From assembly GCA_017509245.1 (NCBI GenBank), contig JAFWQC010000025.1, positions 20,808 through 84,807 of the forward strand: a stretch of DNA of 64,000 nt. Reading direction: 5' to 3'. Positions 27,431 to 35,378 of the stretch are shown here, piece by piece. A program made the translations under genes and the position numbers. The DNA comes from Clostridiales bacterium (lineage in GTDB: Bacteria; Bacillota; Clostridia; Saccharofermentanales; Saccharofermentanaceae). Below the pieces are notes generated by a model that was given only the letters and a program-made list of their open reading frames with translations, had not been told where the DNA came from and ran no database searches. How positions within the stretch are numbered: position 1 is the stretch's first letter; each line of letters begins with the position of its first letter.

Positions 27431-29113
27431 ATGGCTGACATGAATTACCGGAGATATAAAGCTCATCCGACAGTTGATCTGCCGGACCGTAAGTGGCCTG
27501 CGAATAAGATTGCCAAAGCGCCAATATGGTGCTCTGTTGACCTAAGGGACGGTAATCAGGCACTTGAAGTTCCGATGACGCTCGAAGAGAAGGTCGAATT
27601 CTTCGAATATCTTTGTTCAGTTGGTTTTAAGGAGATTGAGATAGGTTTTCCTGCAGCTTCTGAAACGGATTATAACTTCTGCAGACATCTCATAGATAAT
27701 AATCTTATTCCTGCTGACGTTGCTATCCAGGTATTGACCCAGTCAAGAGCCCATATTATCGATAAGACAATGGAAGCCGTTAAGGGTGCTCCCGCTGTCA
27801 TTATCCATCTTTATAACGCGACCAGCACTCTCCACAGAGACGTTGTTTTCGGCTTTTCGCAGGATGAATGCATTGATCTTGCCGTTGAGGGCGCGAAAAT
27901 GATCATCGACCGTATCAATGAAGATACAAGCGGTACCAGGTTCATGCTCGAGTATTCACCTGAAGCATTTTCAGACACAGAACTCGATTTTGCAGTAAGG
28001 ATCTGTGATTCTGTCTGTGATATCTGGAAACCGACACCCGATAAGAAAGTAATAATCAATCTTCCTGAGACTGTCGAATATCAGACAGCCAATGTATATG
28101 CGGACCAGATCGAGTATTTCTGCAGAAAGACAAAATGGCGTGATTCGATAATCGTCTCGCTTCATACACACAACGACAGAGGTACTGCCGTTGCTACTTC
28201 AGAGTTTGGCTTAATGGCCGGAGCCGACAGGGTGGAAGGCACTTTGTTCGGCAATGGCGAGCGTACGGGAAACGTTGATATCATTACGCTTGCTATTAAC
28301 ATGATGATGCTCGGCATCAACCCCGGACTTGATTTCTCGAACATGAACAAGACTATCGATATCTATGAGGAATTGACCGGAATGAAGGTCGAACCGAGAC
28401 ATCCCTGGGCCGGAAAGCTTGTATTTACTGCTTTCTCGGGCTCTCATCAGGATGCGATCAACAAGGGAAGAAAGAAAATGGAGGAAAGAGGGGACAGTAT
28501 TTGGGCCGTTCCTTATCTTCCTATCGATCCTAAGGATGTCGGCAGGGAATACGAACCTATTATCAGGATCAATTCCCAGTCCGGAAGAGGCGGGATCTCC
28601 TATGTTATGGAGACTTATTTCGGCGTTCAGCTTCCCAAAAGATTCCAGCGTGACTTCCTTGTTGACGTCAAAGCCGCAACTGAAGAAGGCGGAGTTGAGA
28701 ATGAGCTTACACCGCAGCAGATATTCAATCTTTTCGATGATAAATACATCAATGTTCTTGAACCATACGGTCTTAAGAACTTCTCGGAGCAGCAGGACAG
28801 CGATCAGGTATCCACTGTAGAGGCTCTTATTACCGACAATGGCAAGGAAGTAACTATAAAAGGGCAGGGCAACGGTCTTCTCGATGCGTTTGTCAGAGCC
28901 TTCTGCGGTTATACCGGTATTGATTTTTCTATCTCGAATTATTCAGAGCACGCTATGAAGTCAGGTTCAGACTCTGCGGCTATTACATATATTGAGATTA
29001 CTAATAAGGCTAACAAACAGACCTATATCGGAGCCGGAGTATCGAGCTCTGTCACAAAATCTTCCGTTCGTGCCGTAGTTTGCGCATTTAACAGAATGAT
29101 TAATGTGTTATGA
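27431..29113 (+). CDS. leuA: 2-isopropylmalate synthase
   Basis: Condenses acetyl-CoA with 2-oxoisovalerate, the first leucine-specific step. 560 residues, the long LeuA form. The catalytic TIM barrel has VDLRDGNQAL near 37-46 (metal Asp and Arg) and SLHTHNDRG near 240-248 (metal HxH). A linker precedes the C-terminal allosteric LeuA dimer domain (about 435-555), which normally binds leucine for feedback inhibition. GTGGAGG lies before ATG 27431. leuBCD are not in the window and there is no leader long enough for a T-box, so control is not visible here. Confidence 0.92.
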   Translation: MADMNYRRYKAHPTVDLPDRKWPANKIAKAPIWCSVDLRDGNQALEVPMTLEEKVEFFEYLCSVGFKEIEIGFPAASETDYNFCRHLIDNNLIPADVAIQVLTQSRAHIIDKTMEAVKGAPAVIIHLYNATSTLHRDVVFGFSQDECIDLAVEGAKMIIDRINEDTSGTRFMLEYSPEAFSDTELDFAVRICDSVCDIWKPTPDKKVIINLPETVEYQTANVYADQIEYFCRKTKWRDSIIVSLHTHNDRGTAVATSEFGLMAGADRVEGTLFGNGERTGNVDIITLAINMMMLGINPGLDFSNMNKTIDIYEELTGMKVEPRHPWAGKLVFTAFSGSHQDAINKGRKKMEERGDSIWAVPYLPIDPKDVGREYEPIIRINSQSGRGGISYVMETYFGVQLPKRFQRDFLVDVKAATEEGGVENELTPQQIFNLFDDKYINVLEPYGLKNFSEQQDSDQVSTVEALITDNGKEVTIKGQGNGLLDAFVRAFCGYTGIDFSISNYSEHAMKSGSDSAAITYIEITNKANKQTYIGAGVSSSVTKSSVRAVVCAFNRMINVL

Positions 29114-29141
29114 TTTGGTGGTTTGAAAAGGAGTATTGATA

Positions 29142-30017
29142 ATGATCTGGGATTATTTTGTTGCTTTTATATTCGGTATTGTTGAAGGTATCACTGAGTG
29201 GCTTCCGGTAAGTTCCACCGGACACATGATCATATTAAATGAGTTCCTGAAGCTCAATGTCTCACCTGAGTTTTATGACCTTTATCTTGTAGTTATTCAG
29301 CTCGGCGCGATCCTTGCTGTAATAGTTATCTTCTGGAAAGAGATCTGGCCGTTCGGCCTTAAGAACAATAACCATCCGTTTGCAAAAGACGGAATCGGCA
29401 GATACATAATGAAAGACAAGATCATCATGTGGCTCAAGATCGCGCTTGCATGCGTGCCCGCAGCGATCGTCGGAGTTCTCTTTGATGACTGGCTTGATGA
29501 GCATCTTTATAATTATGTGGTAGTTGCTATCGCGCTCATCGTTTTCGGTGTTGCATTTATCGTTGTTGAATACCTGATGAAGGACAGAACACCTGCAGTT
29601 AAGACGGTTAACCAGCTTAACTGGGGACATGCTCTTGCAATCGGATTTTTCCAGCTCCTGGCAGCGATCTTCCCCGGAGCATCAAGATCCGGCTCAACTA
29701 TCGTCGGATCCATTGCCATCGGCATAAAGAGGGAAGCGGCAGCAAAATTTACTTTCTTCCTCGCAATTCCCGTTATGCTTGGTGCGAGCCTTCTTAAGAT
29801 CGTTAAGTACGACGGAAGCGTTTCAGTTCATGAGATCGGACTTCTCGTTGTCGGTATGATCACGGCATTCTTAGTAAGCCTTCTCATCATCAACAGACTT
29901 ATGGCATTCATCAAGAAGCATTCATTCAGCTGCTTTGGCTGGTACAGAATAGCCCTCGGATTGCTTGTCCTTATACTTGGTGCAGCAGGTGTCATCGGCG
30001 GCGGTACTGCAGCTTAA
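29142..30017 (+). CDS. uppP: Undecaprenyl-diphosphatase (BacA family)
   Basis: Dephosphorylates undecaprenyl diphosphate to recycle the lipid carrier for peptidoglycan; confers bacitracin tolerance when abundant. 291 residues, about eight membrane helices. Both signature motifs are present: EGITEWLPVSSTGH near 15-28 and PGASRSGSTIVGS near 178-190. I choose ATG 29142 (AAAGGAG at 29127-29133, 8-bp spacer) over the upstream TTG 29136, which is only 2 bp from that ribosome site. Ends a run of envelope-related genes; a weak terminator follows. Confidence 0.93.
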   Translation: MIWDYFVAFIFGIVEGITEWLPVSSTGHMIILNEFLKLNVSPEFYDLYLVVIQLGAILAVIVIFWKEIWPFGLKNNNHPFAKDGIGRYIMKDKIIMWLKIALACVPAAIVGVLFDDWLDEHLYNYVVVAIALIVFGVAFIVVEYLMKDRTPAVKTVNQLNWGHALAIGFFQLLAAIFPGASRSGSTIVGSIAIGIKREAAAKFTFFLAIPVMLGASLLKIVKYDGSVSVHEIGLLVVGMITAFLVSLLIINRLMAFIKKHSFSCFGWYRIALGLLVLILGAAGVIGGGTAA

Positions 30018-30048
30018 AGCATTTACGCCGGAACAAAATTTCAATTTA

Positions 30049-30080
30049 AGATATTTCCTTAATATCTCTTATATTTTTAA
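30049..30080 (+). terminator. Weak terminator after uppP
   Basis: AGATATT (30049-30055) pairs with AATATCT (30061-30067), 5-nt loop, then CTTATATTTTT. The stem is A/T only apart from one G-C pair. Confidence 0.45.
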
Positions 30081-30100
30081 TAATTATATTAGTCCGTTTA

Positions 30101-30109
30101 TGCTATAAT
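30101..30109 (+). promoter_or_regulatory. Extended -10 promoter for the 30154 gene and activase
   Basis: TGCTATAAT: perfect TATAAT (30104-30109) with the TG extension. No good -35 is seen, as is common for extended -10 promoters. It lies 44 bp before the chosen TTG start. Confidence 0.6.
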
Positions 30110-30153
30110 CCATACTGATTTATTATGTGATAACAACGGACAGGAGAGTCTAT

Positions 30154-30912
30154 TTGCGCAAATATATATACAACAGCCGTGATGTAGCGGCTTACTTCAA
30201 ATATTTCTCGGTTCCGAGTCATCTTGAAGTGTCATATATGCAATATATCTTTAATCTGGGCAGCAAGGTGCTCGCAGAGCCTTTGACCCGTGATTTTGAG
30301 TATTTCAAGAAGGAGGTTTACAGGGAGCTTTATTTCCTGTGGGCCAACGGATTCGAAAATGAGAAAGCCGACATATCCAAAATGACTTCGGAAGGGGATC
30401 TGTCGCTTATCTGTGACCAGGAATGCATATGCCTTGAATCTTATATGAAGCTTATCTGCCTTCATTTGATTTTTTCGGGCAATCTTCCTTATATCAATCT
30501 GAATTTTACCGGTCTCATGACTCAGCTCGGCATTAAGTGTGATGTCGAGATTTACGAAGAGAACTGCCAAAGGATTTGCGAATCATTGCAGCTTGAGGTA
30601 TCCGATACTTTCGGAAAGCCTTTTGATCTTGCTCTGGGCATTCCTGATGAGCTCTTGCGTGTATCCTTGAATTCTGAGTTCAGAGCCGGCTTGAACAGCA
30701 GGAACTTCAAAGAGACTTTGAGAAGTGAACAGATGAACTGGCTTAAAGACCTAAAGGATAAGTCTTTTAAGCTTTTCGGTTCAAAGCCTGCGCGTAAGAA
30801 GACGGCAAAAGGCCGTTCTGACAGTGCTTCATCCAAAAACCACAGAGATTCGGCTTATCCTGTGGTTTCCAATTCGGCTCAGCCTAAAGGCAAGCCTAAG
30901 CCGGAGAGTTAA
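30154..30912 (+). CDS. Protein of unknown function upstream of the dehydratase activase
   Basis: 252 residues, soluble, no signal peptide. The body (1-200) is helical with scattered Cys residues and no motif I recognise. The last 50 residues are a basic Ser/Lys/Pro-rich tail that is likely disordered. TTG 30154 is the preferred start: AGGAG (30142-30146) lies 7 bp upstream, whereas the GTG at 30127 precedes that ribosome site and has none of its own. The gene ends 18 bp before the giant activase and shares its promoter, which suggests but does not prove a related role. Confidence 0.6.
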   Translation: MRKYIYNSRDVAAYFKYFSVPSHLEVSYMQYIFNLGSKVLAEPLTRDFEYFKKEVYRELYFLWANGFENEKADISKMTSEGDLSLICDQECICLESYMKLICLHLIFSGNLPYINLNFTGLMTQLGIKCDVEIYEENCQRICESLQLEVSDTFGKPFDLALGIPDELLRVSLNSEFRAGLNSRNFKETLRSEQMNWLKDLKDKSFKLFGSKPARKKTAKGRSDSASSKNHRDSAYPVVSNSAQPKGKPKPES

Positions 30913-30930
30913 GTAACGCGGAGGTTAGTG

Positions 30931-33900
30931 ATGGACAAGGTATACAAGCTTGGTCTTGATATCGGATCTACAACAATTAAGGTGGTCTTGCTTGATGATG
31001 ACAAGATCATTCACAACGATTATCAGAGACATCATTCAGACGTTTCGGGACTTCTGGATGATCTGTTCGAAGATCTTAATAAGAAATTTCCGGGAATATC
31101 CGTTGATGTAGTAATCACAGGTTCAGGCGGACTTTCTGTAGCAAACTGGCTTGGCTTCAAGTTTACTCAGGAAGTTATGGCTGAGACACAGGCTATCAAG
31201 AAATATCATCCTGAGACCGACGTTATTATCGAATTGGGCGGTGAGGATGCTAAGATCACTTACATGCATCCCGTGCTCGAGCAGCGTATGAACGGTACAT
31301 GTGCAGGCGGTACAGGATCTTTCATCGACCAGATGGCATCGCTCCTTCAGACTGATGCTGACGGTCTTAACAACTTTGCAAAAGACTACAGATCGCTTTA
31401 TACGATCGCGAGCCGCTGCGGCGTTTTCGCGAAGTCAGACCTGCAGCCGCTCATCAATGAAGGTGCTGCAAAAGAAGACCTTGCGGCTTCGATCTATCAG
31501 TCTGTTGTTAACCAGACTATTTCAGGTCTTGCATGCGGCAGACCCATTAAGGGCAATGTTACATTCTTAGGCGGTCCACTGTTCTTTAATTCAGAATTAA
31601 GAAATGCTTTCGAGCGTACGCTTGAAGGCAAAGTTGATTCGTTCTGGATGCCAGAAGAAGCCCAGATCTATGTTGCTCTGGGCGCTGCTCTTTCTGCTGA
31701 CGGAAAGAATCCGATCAGGTTATCTGATCTTCTTGTAAAGCTTAAGAACAGGGAAGGATTCGTTCCTGACATCATCAGGATCGATCCGATCTTCAAGAAT
31801 GCTGAAGATAAGGCAGCTTTTGACGAACGTCATAAGAAGGATCAGATCCCTGTGTTAGAGCTTAAGGATCAGCACGGACCTTTATATCTCGGTATCGATG
31901 CCGGTTCAACGACCACAAAGGCTGTTGTAATCAATACAAAGGGCGAGCTCGTTTATACATTCTATGCAAGCAATAAGGGTAATCCTGTCATGAGTGCAGT
32001 TGCGATCATGAAGGATATCTATGCCAAGATGCCTGAGGATTGCTATATTGTTAATTCCTGTGTTACCGGTTACGGCGAGAATATCATTAAGGCTGCTCTT
32101 AACATTGATCTTGGTGAGATCGAGACGATGGCTCACTTCCAGTCTGCCAAGTTCTTCTGTCCTAACGTTGATTTCATCATCGATATCGGCGGCCAGGACA
32201 TGAAGTGCATGAAGATAAGAAACGGTGTTATTGATTCGATCATGCTCAATGAGGCCTGCTCTTCAGGCTGCGGCTCATTCATCCAGACATTTGCACAGAC
32301 ATTGGGACTTACGACACCTGAGTTTGCAGAAGCTGCTTTAAGTTCCACAAAGCCTGTGGATCTTGGTACACGCTGTACCGTATTCATGAATTCAAAGGTT
32401 AAGCAGGCGCAGAAAGAGGGCGCATCTGTCGGTGATATCTCCGCTGGTCTTTCTTATTCTGTTGTCAGAAATGCGCTTTATAAGGTTATCAAGATCCGTG
32501 ATACCGAGCAGCTCGGTAAGAATATCGTCGTTCAGGGCGGTACGTTCCTTAATGACGCTATTTTGAGATGCTTTGAGCTTGTATCCGGCAGAGATGTAAT
32601 CAGACCTAATGTTGCAGGACTCATGGGTGCCTTCGGTGCTGCCCTGATCGCTCAGAAGAGAGCCAAAGAAGGCATGAAGTCACAAGTCCTTGCCAAGGAT
32701 GAGCTTGATTCATTTTCGATGGATACGGAGAATACACAGTGCCAGGGCTGTACAAACCACTGCCGTCTTACAATTGCGACTTTCTCCAACGGAACGAAGT
32801 TCGTATCAGGCAACCGCTGCGAAAGAGGCGAAGACCTCGCTTTGGACAGGGAGCCCGTCAATGATAAGAAGAAGCTCCCGAACCTCTTCGATTATAAGTA
32901 TTCACGTACGTTCAGCTACTATAAGCCGTTGAAGCTTGAGGATGCTCCGAGAGGTGAGATAGGAATCCCTAGAGTACTTAACCAGTATGAGAATTATCCT
33001 TTCTGGTTCACGGTGCTCACTAAGCTCGGATTCAGAGTGCTTATTTCCGCCAGGTCTTCTCATAAGATCTACGAAGGCGGCATGGAGACAATTCCTTCCG
33101 AGTCAGTATGTTATCCTGCTAAGCTCGCACACGGACATATCGAGAATTTGATTGACCGTGGTATAAAGACTATCTTCTATCCGGATGTTCCTTACGAGAA
33201 TATCGAAAATGATAATTCCAACAACCACTATAACTGCCCGATCGTATGCTCATATCCTGAAGTTATACGTAATAATGTTGAGAATCTCATCGAAAAGAAC
33301 ATCAGATACTTAAATCCTTTCATGCCTCTGGATAATCTTGATAATGTTGCGCTCCATCTTACAGAGTGCTTCGATTATCTCGGCGTTTCTGCTGAAGAGG
33401 CGAAGCAGGCTGTCGAAGCCGGCGCTGAAGAATACTTCAAGTACAAGGAAGATATCAGACAGAAGGGCGTTGAGATACTTAAGGAGATGGAGGAAAAGGG
33501 TCTTAAGGGTATAGTTCTTGCAGGAAGACCGTATCACTGTGATCCAGAGATCAATCACGGTATCCCTCAGATGATCAATTCATTAGGTCTTGCTGTTCTC
33601 ACAGAAGATGCAGTCGCAAAGCCGGGCGTATTACAGCGTCCTATCAGAGTCATTGACCAGTGGATGTATCACACAAGACTTTATGAGGCTGCTGCATTCG
33701 TAATTACGAGACCTGACTTAGAGCTCGTCCAGCTTACAAGCTTCGGCTGCGGTCTTGATGCGGTTACATCAGATCAGGTTCAGGAGATCCTTGAATCTTC
33801 AGGCAAGCTCTATACGCTCCTTAAGATCGATGAGGTATCTAACCTTGGTGCAGCAAGGATCAGAATGAGATCTCTTGTTGTTGCAATGAATGAGAGACTT

Positions 33901-35367
33901 GAACTTGAGGCTAGCGGCGGCTCAAAACCTGCTGTTTCCAATAACGGGGAAGCTCCTTATATCGTTAAGAGAGTTGAGTTTACAAAGGAACATAAGAAGA
34001 ATCACACGATCCTCGCTCCTCAGATGGCTCCTATCCAGTTTGAGTTTGTTGAATCTGTTTTCCATAAGCATGGTTATAAGTTAAAGCTTTTAAAGCAGGC
34101 AACAAGAGAAGATATCGAGTGCGGCCTTAAGTATGTTAATAACGATGCTTGTTTCCCGACACTTATCGTTGTCGGCCAGATGATCAATGCGATTTTGAAG
34201 GGTGATATCGATCCCGATAATACTACGCTTGCGATAACACAGACGGGCGGCGGGTGCCGTGCCACAAACTATGTTGCATTCTTAAGAAAAGCTCTTAAGG
34301 AGGCAGGTTATCCTCAGATTCCGGTTATCACGATCTCGGCTCAGAGATTCGAGAAGAATGAAGGATTTGAGTATTCTGCTTCATTCATACTCGATGCGAT
34401 CAAGGCTTTGTGCGCAGGTGACATGGTATCCACCTTGCTCTTGAGAGTAAGACCTTATGAGAAAGTTCCGGGATCAGCTAATGCTCTTTATTCCTACATC
34501 AACAGGATCGGAAGAAAACTCTTTAATCCCAAGCTTTTGAATAATGATCTTACTGAAGGCTACGACAAGATGATGCCTAACAGTTACTTCTCCAAGTCAA
34601 TTGAAGAGAAGAAGGCTATCCTTGATGTTTTAAGCAAGATCGGCGTTGATTTTGATAATCCTCCGGAGATAAAGAAATATAAGGAATTCGTTAAGTTCGC
34701 TGTCGAGAAGTTCGATAAACTGCCTCTTGCGGATATTCCGAGAAAACCGAGAGTCGGACTTGTAGGAGAGATCCTTGTTAAGTTCCAGCCGGATGCAAAC
34801 AATAATGCAATCGACGTAATTGAGGCAGAGGGTTGTGAGGCTGTATTGCCAGGTGTTCTGGATTTCTTCCTTTACTGCGCATATAACCCTCTCTGGCAGG
34901 CATATAACCTCGGCAAGAGCAAGAAGACAGGTTATATCATGAAGACTGCGATCAGATTCCTTGAGTCATTGAGAAAGCCTATAAACAAGGAATTTGCAAA
35001 GACTAACGGCAAGTTCATGCTGACCGAGAAGATCCAGGAACTTGCAGAGAAATCTTCTACAGTATTAAGCTGCGGCAACTCCTGCGGCGAGGGCTGGTTC
35101 CTTACTGCGGAAATGATCGAGCTTATTCAGGACGGCGTTCCGAACATTATTTGCGCCCAGCCTTTTGCGTGCCTTCCTAACCACGTTACGGGCAAGGGCA
35201 TGATCAAGGAATTAAGAAGACAGTATCCGACTTCCAATATCGTACCTATCGACTACGATCCGGGTGCGTCTGAGGCAAATCAGCTCAACAGGATCAAGCT
35301 TATGATCAGTACTGCCCGTGCTGTAAGAGAAGCTGAGATTGAAGAAGAGAATAAGAAGAAAGGCTAA
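30931..35367 (+). CDS. Giant 2-hydroxyacyl-CoA dehydratase activase-related protein (two ATPase modules plus DUF2229)
   Basis: 1478 residues. Module 1 (about 5-270) is a BcrAD/BadFG/HgdC-type ASKHA ATPase with DIGSTTIK near 10 and the iron-sulfur ligand candidates Cys124 (CAGGTGSF) and Cys163. Module 2 (about 317-590) repeats this with DAGSTTTK, Cys443/Cys447 (CSSGCGSF) and Cys482. Then comes a DUF2229-like part starting with C604-x2-C607-x3-C611, and a C-terminal part with several Cys clusters resembling HgdB-like dehydratase subunits. HgdC uses ATP to push one electron into a dehydratase; the role of these long fusions is not established. ATG 30931 is chosen over GTG 30928 on ribosome-site spacing. 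Confidence 0.82.
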   Translation: MDKVYKLGLDIGSTTIKVVLLDDDKIIHNDYQRHHSDVSGLLDDLFEDLNKKFPGISVDVVITGSGGLSVANWLGFKFTQEVMAETQAIKKYHPETDVIIELGGEDAKITYMHPVLEQRMNGTCAGGTGSFIDQMASLLQTDADGLNNFAKDYRSLYTIASRCGVFAKSDLQPLINEGAAKEDLAASIYQSVVNQTISGLACGRPIKGNVTFLGGPLFFNSELRNAFERTLEGKVDSFWMPEEAQIYVALGAALSADGKNPIRLSDLLVKLKNREGFVPDIIRIDPIFKNAEDKAAFDERHKKDQIPVLELKDQHGPLYLGIDAGSTTTKAVVINTKGELVYTFYASNKGNPVMSAVAIMKDIYAKMPEDCYIVNSCVTGYGENIIKAALNIDLGEIETMAHFQSAKFFCPNVDFIIDIGGQDMKCMKIRNGVIDSIMLNEACSSGCGSFIQTFAQTLGLTTPEFAEAALSSTKPVDLGTRCTVFMNSKVKQAQKEGASVGDISAGLSYSVVRNALYKVIKIRDTEQLGKNIVVQGGTFLNDAILRCFELVSGRDVIRPNVAGLMGAFGAALIAQKRAKEGMKSQVLAKDELDSFSMDTENTQCQGCTNHCRLTIATFSNGTKFVSGNRCERGEDLALDREPVNDKKKLPNLFDYKYSRTFSYYKPLKLEDAPRGEIGIPRVLNQYENYPFWFTVLTKLGFRVLISARSSHKIYEGGMETIPSESVCYPAKLAHGHIENLIDRGIKTIFYPDVPYENIENDNSNNHYNCPIVCSYPEVIRNNVENLIEKNIRYLNPFMPLDNLDNVALHLTECFDYLGVSAEEAKQAVEAGAEEYFKYKEDIRQKGVEILKEMEEKGLKGIVLAGRPYHCDPEINHGIPQMINSLGLAVLTEDAVAKPGVLQRPIRVIDQWMYHTRLYEAAAFVITRPDLELVQLTSFGCGLDAVTSDQVQEILESSGKLYTLLKIDEVSNLGAARIRMRSLVVAMNERLELEASGGSKPAVSNNGEAPYIVKRVEFTKEHKKNHTILAPQMAPIQFEFVESVFHKHGYKLKLLKQATREDIECGLKYVNNDACFPTLIVVGQMINAILKGDIDPDNTTLAITQTGGGCRATNYVAFLRKALKEAGYPQIPVITISAQRFEKNEGFEYSASFILDAIKALCAGDMVSTLLLRVRPYEKVPGSANALYSYINRIGRKLFNPKLLNNDLTEGYDKMMPNSYFSKSIEEKKAILDVLSKIGVDFDNPPEIKKYKEFVKFAVEKFDKLPLADIPRKPRVGLVGEILVKFQPDANNNAIDVIEAEGCEAVLPGVLDFFLYCAYNPLWQAYNLGKSKKTGYIMKTAIRFLESLRKPINKEFAKTNGKFMLTEKIQELAEKSSTVLSCGNSCGEGWFLTAEMIELIQDGVPNIICAQPFACLPNHVTGKGMIKELRRQYPTSNIVPIDYDPGASEANQLNRIKLMISTARAVREAEIEEENKKKG

Positions 35368-35378
35368 GAGGTCTCCTT

